Source of the DNA: 66-474 sp051954935
GTDB lineage: Bacteria; Pseudomonadota; Gammaproteobacteria; Xanthomonadales; Rhodanobacteraceae
Direction of reading: 5' to 3'
Length of the DNA stretch: 64,000 nucleotides
NCBI GenBank assembly: GCA_051954935.1
Contig: JBQCHG010000076.1
Coordinates: 1-64,000 of the forward strand
In this document: positions 16,772 to 24,421 of the stretch, piece after piece
Position numbering within the stretch: the first letter of the stretch is position 1
Layout of the letters: each line of letters opens with the position of its first letter
The notes under the pieces: generated by a model
Databases searched by the model: none
Seen by the model: the letters and a program-made list of their open reading frames with translations, nothing else
Told to the model about the DNA's origin: nothing
Position numbers and translations under genes: made by a program

Positions 16772-18385
16772 CTACAGGGCCACCACGCTGGCGTGCTCGC
16801 GCGTGGCGGCGAACGTGACCGCCGGTGCGCGTTCCTGCGCCAGTTGCAGGTTGACCCGCGTGGGTGCGAGGTAAACCAGCTCGCCTGCGGCATCCAGCGC
16901 CAGATTCGGCGCATTCTTCTCGCGGAACTCTTCCAGCTTCTTCGCGTCATTGCAGCGAATCCAGCGGGCGGTGGCGATCGCCACCGGCTCGAACGCGGCA
17001 TCCACGCCGTACTCGTCCTTCAGCCGGTATGCGACGACGTCGAACTGCAGAACGCCCACCGCGCCGAGGATCAGGTCGTTGCTCATCAGCGGCCGGAAGA
17101 ACTGCGTCGCGCCTTCCTCCGACAACTGCTCCAGGCCTTTCTGCAGCGCCTTCATCTTCAGCGGATCGCGCAGGCGCGCGCGGCGGAACAGCTCCGGCGC
17201 GAAGTTCGGGATTCCGGTGAACGAAAGCGCTTCCCCTTCGCTGAAGGTGTCGCCGATCGCGATCGTGCCGTGGTTGTGCAGGCCGATGACATCGCCCGGA
17301 TAGGCGACCTCCACGATTTCCCGATCCGAAGCCATGAAGGTGAGTGCATTGGCGAGCTTCACCTCCTTGTTGCCGCGCACCTGCAGCGCCTTCATTCCCG
17401 ACCGATAGCTGCCGGAGCAGATGCGCATGAACGCGACGCGATCACGGTGCTGGGGATCCATGTTCGCCTGGATCTTGAATACGAAGCCGGTGAGCTTGTC
17501 CTCGCCCGGCGAAACCTCGCGCGTGGTGGCCGCGTGCGCCTCCGGCGGCGGCGCATGCTCGACGAAGAAATCCAGCAGCGGCTGTACGCCGAAATTGTTG
17601 ACCGCCGAGCCGAAGAACACCGGCGTCTGTTTGCCGGCGAGGTACGCCTCGCGATCGAACGGGTGCGAGGCGCCACGCACCAGTTCCAGCTCGTCGCGCA
17701 ATTCCGCGAGCATGTCCGCGCCGATGCGCGAGGCGAGTTCCGGATCATCGAGGCCCCTGAAAATCGTCGAATCCTGCCGCGTGAAATTGCGGCCCGGCTC
17801 GTACAGGTGCACTTCATCATCCAGCAGGTGATACACGCCTTTCAGGCGCGAACCCATGCCGATCGGCCAGGTGATCGGCGCACAGGCGATCTTCAGCACG
17901 CTCTCCACTTCATCCAGCAGTTCGATCGGCGCGCGGCCCTCGCGGTCCAGCTTGTTGATGAAGGTCATGATCGGCGTGTCGCGCAGGCGGCACACCTCCA
18001 TCAACTTGATGGTGCGCTCTTCCACGCCCTTGGCGCAGTCGATCACCATCAGGGCCGAGTCCACCGCCGTCAGCACGCGGTAGGTGTCTTCAGAGAAATC
18101 CGCGTGGCCCGGCGTGTCCAGCAGGTTGACGATGCGGCCTTCGTAGGGGAACTGCATCACCGAGGAAGTCACCGAGATGCCACGCTCCTTTTCCAGCGCC
18201 ATCCAGTCGGAAGTCGCATGGCGCGCGGCTTTGCGCGACTTCACCGAGCCGGCCATCTGGATCGCGCCGCCGAACAGCAGCAGCTTTTCGGTGAGCGTGG
18301 TCTTGCCCGCGTCAGGGTGCGAAATGATCGCGAACGTGCGCCGGCGCGCGGTCTCTCGTTTGGGGTGGGGGGGTGGGGCCGACAT
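16772..18385 (-). CDS. prfC: Peptide chain release factor 3
   Basis: 537 aa (E. coli RF3 is 529). A translational GTPase that recycles RF1 and RF2 from the ribosome after termination. G1 is SHPDAGKTTL at residues 22-31, and the DTPGHADF (G3) and NKLDREG (G4) blocks are both present. The RF3-specific domain follows, with TGFVFKIQANMDPQHRDR. The frame continues upstream to 18442, but ATG 18385 fits the family N terminus (MSAPPPHPKRETARRRTFAI). It is a single gene, 78 bp downstream of the M20 peptidase on the same strand. Confidence 0.95.
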   Translation of the reverse strand: MSAPPPHPKRETARRRTFAIISHPDAGKTTLTEKLLLFGGAIQMAGSVKSRKAARHATSDWMALEKERGISVTSSVMQFPYEGRIVNLLDTPGHADFSEDTYRVLTAVDSALMVIDCAKGVEERTIKLMEVCRLRDTPIMTFINKLDREGRAPIELLDEVESVLKIACAPITWPIGMGSRLKGVYHLLDDEVHLYEPGRNFTRQDSTIFRGLDDPELASRIGADMLAELRDELELVRGASHPFDREAYLAGKQTPVFFGSAVNNFGVQPLLDFFVEHAPPPEAHAATTREVSPGEDKLTGFVFKIQANMDPQHRDRVAFMRICSGSYRSGMKALQVRGNKEVKLANALTFMASDREIVEVAYPGDVIGLHNHGTIAIGDTFSEGEALSFTGIPNFAPELFRRARLRDPLKMKALQKGLEQLSEEGATQFFRPLMSNDLILGAVGVLQFDVVAYRLKDEYGVDAAFEPVAIATARWIRCNDAKKLEEFREKNAPNLALDAAGELVYLAPTRVNLQLAQERAPAVTFAATREHASVVAL

Positions 18386-18463
18386 GGACGGCGGGTTGGC
18401 GGAACCCCAAACCCGCGATTTTAGCGTGGATCGCCGGAGCACCGGGCAATCGGCTACGCCAGG

Positions 18464-19858
18464 TTATTTCGCCAGCTTCGTGAGGACGCTGTGCCAGAAA
18501 TCCAGCGACGCCGGCACTTCGGAGGCAAGCAGTTTCTCGTTCAGGCCGTGCGCGAAGGTGTCGTTGGGCTTGGAGAAAGTTGGGTCCACGCCGTAGCAGG
18601 GCACCCCAGCATTGCGGAAATACATGCTGTCCGAGGCGCCGGCCGACATGCCCGGCACCACTTCGACGCCCGGATAGCGCTCGTGGATGGTCGCGGCCAC
18701 TGCATTCAACACGTCCGGACGCAGCGGCGAAGCGGGGCTTTCGACCGGCGGCGGCGCTTTCACGCTGATCCCCACGGAAGGATCGGCGATCACCTTGGTG
18801 AGCGTGGCTTGCACGGAGGCGACGCTGTCCCCCGGAAAGATGCGGCAATTGATGTTGGCGGTGGCGCGCTGCGGCAATGCGTTGAGCGCGTGGCCGCCGT
18901 CCAGCATCGTGGCAATGCAGGTCGTGCGGATCTGCCCGACGTAGGCGGGATCGGCCGAGATCGCCGCCGCGGCTCTGGCGTCGTCCGGATTCGCGGCGAA
19001 CTGCCGCATGGCTCGAGCAAGCGCGCCGGTACCGTGTTCGCCGGTGGCCTTCAAGGAAGCCAGCGTGATCTCGCTGTGCTGCGCCGGGAATTGATAAGCA
19101 GCGATGTGGTCGAGCGCCTTCGCCAAACGGTAGATCGCGTTCTTCGAAGGTTCCGGCTCGCTGGAATGCCCGCCCGGCGAGGTGACCGTCAACGTGAAAT
19201 CCGCATAGGTCTTCTCGGCGGCCTGGATCTCGTACACGACGGGCTTGAGGTTCGCGTCGTACGTGCCGCCGCCGGCATCCGCGTTGAGCAGGAATTCGGC
19301 GTTGTGGTATCGCTTCGCCAGCTCGCGCGTGGAAGCCATGTCGGTTTCCTCGTCGCCGGAGAACACCAGGATCATTTCCCGGCTCGGCACGAAGTGTTCG
19401 CGTTTGAATCGCATCATCGTCTCGACCAGCGCGATCACGTTGGTTTTCATGTCCGCCACGCCGCGGCCGTACAGGTAGCCGTTCTCCGCGATCAGCTTGA
19501 ACGGATCGCGCTGCCAATCCGCGGGATTTGCCGCAACCACGTCCATGTGCGCGGAAAGCAGGATCGGCTTCTTGCCGGTGTCACTGCCGCGGTAATGCAC
19601 GACAAGCGCTGCCGTGTGCTCGACCGGGATGATCTCGATATCGGATTTGGCGAAACCGGCTGATTCCAGTTTCGCCGCGAGATAAGCAGCAAAGGCGGGC
19701 ACCTGGCCCTTTCCCTCGACGGTTTGTGCGGAGATTGCATGGCGCAGCATGTCCATCGTCTCGGGCATGGCTTGCGACGTGGTTTCCGCCGCGGCTCGAG
19801 GGCCGGGAACGGTCGCAAATGCAAGGCAGAGGATCAGGCCAATACGCGGCTTGGGCAT
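18464..19858 (-). CDS. Exported M20 family metallopeptidase
   Basis: 464 aa from ATG 19858; the open frame upstream of it is not protein-like. An N-terminal Sec signal peptide (cleavage near residue 24, RAAA/E) sends it to the periplasm. The M20 di-zinc site is evident: LSAHMDVV (His, and the catalytic Asp two residues later), GRGVADMK (bridging Asp), GDEETD (catalytic Glu and ligand), and a C-terminal HG block. The dimerisation insert starts near TSPGGHSSEP. Family members are carboxypeptidases, dipeptidases or deacylases. Periplasmic M20 enzymes of this length are common in Xanthomonadales, and the substrate is not predictable here. Confidence 0.88.
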   Translation of the reverse strand: MPKPRIGLILCLAFATVPGPRAAAETTSQAMPETMDMLRHAISAQTVEGKGQVPAFAAYLAAKLESAGFAKSDIEIIPVEHTAALVVHYRGSDTGKKPILLSAHMDVVAANPADWQRDPFKLIAENGYLYGRGVADMKTNVIALVETMMRFKREHFVPSREMILVFSGDEETDMASTRELAKRYHNAEFLLNADAGGGTYDANLKPVVYEIQAAEKTYADFTLTVTSPGGHSSEPEPSKNAIYRLAKALDHIAAYQFPAQHSEITLASLKATGEHGTGALARAMRQFAANPDDARAAAAISADPAYVGQIRTTCIATMLDGGHALNALPQRATANINCRIFPGDSVASVQATLTKVIADPSVGISVKAPPPVESPASPLRPDVLNAVAATIHERYPGVEVVPGMSAGASDSMYFRNAGVPCYGVDPTFSKPNDTFAHGLNEKLLASEVPASLDFWHSVLTKLAK

Positions 19859-19987
19859 GGGGATTTCCCGGGTTGTTGCGTGCCGCCGAGTATAGAAGAA
19901 GGACGCGACCGCGTTCAGGAGCGGTGATGGGGCGGAGTGGTGCTCCACGCCTGCCGCGGGATGTAGTGATTCGGACTCATCATGAAC

Positions 19988-20011
19988 AGACATATAGACG
20001 TCTAAACGTCC
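19988..20011. promoter_or_regulatory. Tandem MetJ-box-like sites upstream of metB
   Basis: Three adjacent octamers read AGACATAT, AGACGTCT and AAACGTCC. The middle one is identical to the enterobacterial met box consensus AGACGTCT, and its neighbours match 6 and 6 of 8 bases in register. They end one base before the -35 hexamer of the metB promoter, a position suited to repression. Whether this organism has MetJ cannot be seen from the window. Confidence 0.45.
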
Positions 20012-20012
20012 G

Positions 20013-20041
20013 TTGACAAGATGCAATCTTGCCGCTACAGT
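20013..20041 (+). promoter_or_regulatory. Sigma-70 promoter of metB-hom
   Basis: TTGACA (20013-20018) and TACAGT (20036-20041) with a 17-bp spacer. The expected transcript start, near 20048, puts the whole SAM riboswitch in the leader. Confidence 0.7.
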
Positions 20042-20051
20042 CAGTGCACGC

Positions 20052-20167
20052 AACCCATCAAGACCGGCGGAGGGACAGGCCCTTTGAAGCCGGGGCAACC
20101 CGCGAATCGTTCGCAGGGTGCCAAATCCTGCGGAGATTCCACTCAGGGAGTCGCCGGGAGATGGGTC
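20052..20167 (+). ncRNA. SAM-I (S-box) riboswitch
   Basis: The conserved core is present in order: ATCAAGA, GGCGGAGGGACAGGCCC, TTGAAGCC, GGGGCAACC, then GGTGCCAAATCCTGC. P1 closes with ACCCATC (20053-20059) against GATGGGT (20160-20166), a perfect 7-bp helix. P3 is the GCGAA/TTCGC hairpin near 20102-20114. It lies between a good promoter and metB and should lower expression when SAM is abundant. Confidence 0.92.
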
Positions 20168-20174
20168 GGAGCGT

Positions 20175-20204
20175 GGCCGCGCGATCTCTCCTCCCCGCGC
20201 GGCC
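20175..20204 (+). promoter_or_regulatory. Candidate expression platform of the SAM riboswitch
   Basis: A perfect 9-bp GC stem (GGCCGCGCG with CGCGCGGCC) holds a 12-base pyrimidine-rich loop ATCTCTCCTCCC. No T tract follows, so a classical terminator is unlikely. The loop contains UCUCC, which can pair with GGAGA of the metB ribosome-binding site. It could also pair through AUCUC with GAGAU in the 3' strand of P1. This would allow a translational or switching role. Confidence 0.5.
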
Positions 20205-20253
20205 ATGCCGAGACTCCGCCTCTCACGCAGGGATGCAGAGACGGAGAAATGGC

Positions 20254-21510
20254 ATGACCCTCGAGAATCGCTTCGCATCGCAGCTGGTAAACGGCTGTAC
20301 CCGCGCCGTGCGGGCCGGCATCGACTGCGATGCCGCGCACGGCGCCGTAACGCCGCCCCTGCACCTTTCCAGCAACTTCGCCTTTGCCGGCTTCAACGAC
20401 AAGCGCGCCTACGACTACACGCGCAGCGGGAATCCCACGCGGGACCTGCTGGCCGATGCCCTGCGCGACCTTGAGGGCGGCGCCGGGGCGGTGATCAGTT
20501 CCAGCGGCATGGCCGCGGTCGCGCTGGTGCTGGAATTGGTGCCGCACGGCGGCACCGTCATCGCCGCCCACGATTGCTATGGCGGCACCTGGCGCCTGCT
20601 GGATGCCTGGGCACGCAAGGATCGCTTCCGCGTGCACTTCGTTGATCTCACCGACCAGCTGGCGCTTGCCGCCGCACTGGACGAGCGGCCCTCTCTGGCA
20701 TGGATCGAGACGCCTTCCAATCCGCTGCTGCGCATCACCGACATCCGGCATGTCGCGCAAGCCGCACATGCGGCGGGGGCGCTGTGCGTGGTGGACAACA
20801 CGTTCCTCTCGCCGGCGTTGCAGCAGCCGTTGCGGCTGGGCGCCGATGTGGTGGTGCACTCCACGACGAAATACATCAACGGCCACAGTGACGTGGTCGG
20901 CGGCGCCGTGATCGCGAACGATCCGGCGATTGCCGAGCAACTGAAATGGTGGGCCAATTGTCTGGGATTGACTGGCGCGCCGTTCGACAGTTGGCTGACC
21001 CTGCGCGGTCTGCGGACGCTCTCCGCGCGCATGCGTGTCCATCAGGAGAATACGGCCACGATCGCCGCGCTGCTGCAGGCGCACCCCACGGTTGCGCGCG
21101 TGTACTGGCCGGGTCTGCCCGGGCACCCGGGACATGGGCGCGCCGCGCGCCAGCAGACCGGCTTCGGCGCGATGCTCAGCTTCGATCTGCATGGCGGCGA
21201 AGCGGCCGTACGCGCCTTCCTGGATGGCCTGCGCTGCATAACTCTGGCCGAATCGCTGGGCGGAGTGGAGAGCCTGGTCGCGCATCCGGCGACCATGACG
21301 CACGCCTCGATGAGCGCCGAGGCACGCCATGCGGCCGGCATTTCCGATTCTTTGTTGCGGCTCTCGGTCGGCATTGAGGAGCCGAAAGACCTGTGCGCCG
21401 ATATCGGGGCAGCGCTGGAGCGCGCGGCGGTGGCGGTGGAGTGCGAGCTTTCAACGGGAGTGCGGCCAGATCTGCCATCCAGGGCCAAGAGCTCTGTGGT
21501 GGCGCCATGA
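20254..21510 (+). CDS. metB: Cystathionine gamma-synthase
   Basis: 418 aa. A PLP enzyme of transsulfuration that joins cysteine to an activated homoserine. The PLP lysine lies in HSTTKYINGHSD at about residue 206. Other family blocks are YDYTRSGNPTRD near the N terminus and SLGGVESLVAHPATMTHA near the C terminus. Start ATG 20254 follows a GGAGA ribosome-binding site; the longer frame upstream is leader RNA containing a SAM-I riboswitch. The stop overlaps the hom start (ATGA at 21507-21510). A sister activity such as O-succinylhomoserine sulfhydrylase cannot be excluded by eye. Confidence 0.88.
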   Translation: MTLENRFASQLVNGCTRAVRAGIDCDAAHGAVTPPLHLSSNFAFAGFNDKRAYDYTRSGNPTRDLLADALRDLEGGAGAVISSSGMAAVALVLELVPHGGTVIAAHDCYGGTWRLLDAWARKDRFRVHFVDLTDQLALAAALDERPSLAWIETPSNPLLRITDIRHVAQAAHAAGALCVVDNTFLSPALQQPLRLGADVVVHSTTKYINGHSDVVGGAVIANDPAIAEQLKWWANCLGLTGAPFDSWLTLRGLRTLSARMRVHQENTATIAALLQAHPTVARVYWPGLPGHPGHGRAARQQTGFGAMLSFDLHGGEAAVRAFLDGLRCITLAESLGGVESLVAHPATMTHASMSAEARHAAGISDSLLRLSVGIEEPKDLCADIGAALERAAVAVECELSTGVRPDLPSRAKSSVVAP

Positions 21511-22604
21511 ATGCGCAGATTTCCGTCGCGATCCCATCGCGCATCGGCGTGGTACTGCTGGGCACCGGTGCGGTCGGTCACGTGTTGTTGCAGCAGCTGG
21601 GGCCGGCCAGTCGCGCGGGTGTCGCGTTGGTGGGCGTGGCGAACTCACGCACGCAGGTTGCCGACGCAAATGGGTTGGGCGTGGCGGACGCGCGCGCGCG
21701 GCTGGATGCCCAAGGTCAGCCGCGGGACGATGGGGCGCTGCTCGCTGCTCTGGACGCATTCGATTGCGATCGCCGCGTGATCGTGGACGCCACCGCTTCC
21801 CTTGCAGTGGCGAGCAGGCACGCCGAGTGGCTGCGCGTCGGTTACGACGTGGTCACCGCGAACAAGCCGGCTGTCGGTGGTGCGCTGACGGCGTGGCAGG
21901 CGGTGCAGAACGCCACGCGCGCGGGCGGCACCACGTATGGCGACTCGGCTACGGTCGGTGCCGGGTTGCCGGTGCTTTCCACCTTGCGGCGGCTGCGCGG
22001 GGCAGGCGACCGGTTGCTCGCTCTGGACGGGGTGTTCTCGGGATCGCTCTCCTGGTTATTCAATCATTACGACGGCACTCGCCCGTTCTCGGCTTTGCTG
22101 GCCGAGGCGCGCGCGTGGGGTTACACCGAACCCGATCCGCGCGCGGACCTGTCTGGCGCCGACGTCGCGCGCAAGCTGCTGATCCTCGCGCGAGCCTCGG
22201 GTTACGCGCTGGACGAGCACGAAGTCGAAATCGAAAACCTCGTTCCGCCCCATCTGCGCGAGGTGGACGCGGATACGTTCCGCGCTCGCGCATGCGAATT
22301 GGACGATGCGCTGGCTGAGAGGCTGCATGCAGCGCGCACGAAAGGCAAGGTATTGCGCTTTCTCGCGCAGCTGGACGTGCGCGGCAACGCATGCGTCGGC
22401 TTGTGCGAAACGGACGCGACGCATCCGGCTGCGCGGCTGACCGGTTGCGACAACCTGTTCGCGCTCACCACGACGCGTTATCACGCGCGGCCGCTGGTGA
22501 TCCAGGGTGCGGGTGCCGGGCCGGAAGTGACCGCGCAGGCTTTGTTGGCGGATGTGCTGGCGTTGCGCGAGCGCATTGCCGCGCCACTGGCGCTCGCGGT
22601 GTAG
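21507..22604 (+). CDS. hom: Homoserine dehydrogenase (monofunctional)
   Basis: 365 aa. Reduces aspartate semialdehyde to homoserine with NAD(P)H. The Rossmann motif GVVLLGTGAVG is near residue 14, and the conserved ANKPAVGG and YGDSATVGAGLPVL blocks are present, as is GSLSWLFN. There is no aspartokinase domain as in ThrA or MetL and no C-terminal ACT domain, so allosteric control by threonine is not expected. Co-translation with metB and shared SAM-riboswitch control suggest this copy serves the methionine branch. Its stop codon TAG falls inside a repeat sequence (see 22601-22709). Confidence 0.9.
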   Translation: MNAQISVAIPSRIGVVLLGTGAVGHVLLQQLGPASRAGVALVGVANSRTQVADANGLGVADARARLDAQGQPRDDGALLAALDAFDCDRRVIVDATASLAVASRHAEWLRVGYDVVTANKPAVGGALTAWQAVQNATRAGGTTYGDSATVGAGLPVLSTLRRLRGAGDRLLALDGVFSGSLSWLFNHYDGTRPFSALLAEARAWGYTEPDPRADLSGADVARKLLILARASGYALDEHEVEIENLVPPHLREVDADTFRARACELDDALAERLHAARTKGKVLRFLAQLDVRGNACVGLCETDATHPAARLTGCDNLFALTTTRYHARPLVIQGAGAGPEVTAQALLADVLALRERIAAPLALAV

Positions 22605-22709
22605 TAGCGCGCCTGCGCGTGACCCCAGCTCGTGTGGGCCGGATCAAGCCGCTGCAAGCGGCGGATCCGGCACTCCGCGCCGGTCCGCCCTGCAGGTCCC
22701 GGCTCCTAC
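22601..22709. repeat. REP/BIME-like extragenic element
   Basis: Bases 22601-22622 match the reverse complement of 43706-43727 at 20 of 22 positions (core AGCGCGCCTGCGCG). The right end, GCTCCTAC at 22702-22709, is the inverted partner of the left end, GTAGTAGC. Between them is a strong hairpin at 22638-22671. The left copy overlaps and supplies the stop codon of hom. Confidence 0.6.
22638..22671. terminator. Hairpin between convergent hom and permease genes
   Basis: GCCGGATC pairs with GATCCGGC and, inside it, GCCGCT pairs with AGCGGC around a GCA loop. This gives 14 paired positions with a small bulge. It has no T tract on either strand but is placed to act on both convergent transcripts. 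Confidence 0.5.
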
Positions 22710-22716
22710 GTTCGCA

Positions 22717-24333
22717 TCAATCCATCAGCATCGCCGATGGATCGGCGACGGCCTGCTCGATGTCCGGCGTGCGCCAGCCGCATGCCAGCCCCCAGGCGAA
22801 GAAGCCCAGCGCGACGATCGCGACTACGGCCAAGTCCCAGCCGAACGGGATGTAATCCCGGCCGCCGAACTTCTCGCTGCCGGCCCAGGACAGCGCGGCG
22901 ATCGTGGGGAGATAGAAGATCATCCAGGCCGCGCCGCGCAACTGCTGGCCCATGTGCAGGCGACCGCGCTTGAGCGTGTAGTACAGCCAGATCGGCAGTG
23001 CGACCACCATCAGCAGGATGATCTCGCCGGTGCGCGGCCAGCGCGCCCAGTACAACAACTCCGTCGAGAACACGAACGCGCAGGCGGCCACGATCATCAG
23101 CCCCGGCACGCGCAGCGGACGGTGCAATTCGGGCGCGGTGCGCCGCAGGACCGAGACGCTGACCGGTCCGGTGAGATAGGAAATGATCGTCGCGACCGAA
23201 ATCACTTCGGCGAGCGTCGCCCAGCCGCGAAAGAAGAACAGGAAGATGAAGGCGACGACGAGGTTCAGCCACATCGCCGGGCGCGGAATGCCCCAGCGCG
23301 GATGCACCTTGCCGAGCACCGCCGGCAGCGTGCCGTTGCGCTCCATGCCATAGATCATGCGTGCTGTGGTTGCGGTGTAGGTGGCACCAGTGCCGCTCGG
23401 GCTGATGAACGCATCCGAGTACAGCAGCAATGCGAGCCAGTTGAGGTTCAGCGCCAAGGCCAGCTCCGCGAATGGCGAGCTGTAGGCGAGCGAAGCCCAG
23501 CCGCCCTTCGCAAGCTGCGCCGGATCCACCGCGCCGAGGAAGGCGACCTGCAGCAGCAGGTAGACGATCGTGGCCAGCAGGATCGAACCGATCACCGCGA
23601 AGGGCACGCTGCGCCCAGGATCGCGCGCTTCGCCGGCGAGGTTCACCGGGCTCTGGAACCCGTTGAAGCTGAACACGATGCCGCTGATCGCCACGGCCGT
23701 GAGCACCGCGGACATGCTGATCGCGTGCGGTCCGCCGTGCGCGCCGATATGCAAGTTCTCCGGATGGAAGGAGGTGGCCATCAATGCGATCGCGGTCAGC
23801 GCCGGCACGATCAGCTTGTAGAACGTGATCGCCGTGTTGGCCTTGGCGAACAGCTTCACGCTCCAGAAGTTCAGCAGGAAATACACCACCACCAGCGCCG
23901 CGGAGATCGCCAGGCCCGTCGCGCTGAGTTCCCCGTGACCGCCCGGCGCGCGGTGGAAAAGGTCCTGCGCCCATGCCCACGGCCACGACGACATGTATTG
24001 CACGGACGCTTCCGCTTCCACCGGGATCACGGACGCGATCGCGATCCAGTTGGCCCAGGCCGCTATGAAGCCGACCAGCGTGCCGTGCGAATACTGGCCG
24101 TAGCGGACCATGCCGCCGGATTCGGGGAACATCGCGCCGAGCTCCGCGTAGGTGACCGCGATGAACAGGATCACGACCGCGCCGATCACCCATGCCCAGA
24201 TCGCGCCGGGACCGGCGAGTTGCGCTGCGCGCCAGGCGCCGAACAGCCAGCCCGATCCGATGATCGAGCCGAGGCCGGTGAACATCAGCGCGATCGCGCC
24301 GACGTGGCGACGGATGGCGAATTCATTGGACAT
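22717..24333 (-). CDS. APC superfamily amino-acid permease
   Basis: 538 aa with about 12-14 hydrophobic segments. The first helix carries the APC signature TGLGSIIGSGWLFG at about residues 18-31, and EAEASVQY and AYSSPFAELAL blocks follow. It would be an inner-membrane proton- or antiport-driven amino-acid transporter; the substrate cannot be predicted. It is the last gene of a long minus-strand series after pepQ, which fits peptide and amino-acid use. The start chosen is ATG 24333. A 9-bp inverted repeat in the leader includes this start codon (see 24331-24365). Confidence 0.88.
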   Translation of the reverse strand: MSNEFAIRRHVGAIALMFTGLGSIIGSGWLFGAWRAAQLAGPGAIWAWVIGAVVILFIAVTYAELGAMFPESGGMVRYGQYSHGTLVGFIAAWANWIAIASVIPVEAEASVQYMSSWPWAWAQDLFHRAPGGHGELSATGLAISAALVVVYFLLNFWSVKLFAKANTAITFYKLIVPALTAIALMATSFHPENLHIGAHGGPHAISMSAVLTAVAISGIVFSFNGFQSPVNLAGEARDPGRSVPFAVIGSILLATIVYLLLQVAFLGAVDPAQLAKGGWASLAYSSPFAELALALNLNWLALLLYSDAFISPSGTGATYTATTARMIYGMERNGTLPAVLGKVHPRWGIPRPAMWLNLVVAFIFLFFFRGWATLAEVISVATIISYLTGPVSVSVLRRTAPELHRPLRVPGLMIVAACAFVFSTELLYWARWPRTGEIILLMVVALPIWLYYTLKRGRLHMGQQLRGAAWMIFYLPTIAALSWAGSEKFGGRDYIPFGWDLAVVAIVALGFFAWGLACGWRTPDIEQAVADPSAMLMD

Positions 24334-24365
24334 GGATGGGACTCCCCGTGCGTGAACCATCCATG
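24331..24365 (-). promoter_or_regulatory. Leader hairpin enclosing the permease start codon
   Basis: On the minus-strand transcript CATGGATGG pairs with CCATCCATG, with 17 bases between. The second arm contains the ATG. If formed, the hairpin would hide the start codon and could modulate translation. Confidence 0.4.
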
Positions 24366-24421
24366 GTGCGAATCCGGGGATGATCGCAGATTGCGCGACG
24401 GGAGTCAGCGTGCCATTCGCT

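Noticed and set aside
20029..20253. 75-codon N-terminal extension of metB
   Set aside because: This stretch is the SAM-I riboswitch and its hairpin. A ribosome-binding site lies before ATG 20254.
18464..20278. 604-codon version of the M20 peptidase
   Set aside because: The extra 140 residues are read backwards through the metB leader. The signal peptide begins at ATG 19858.
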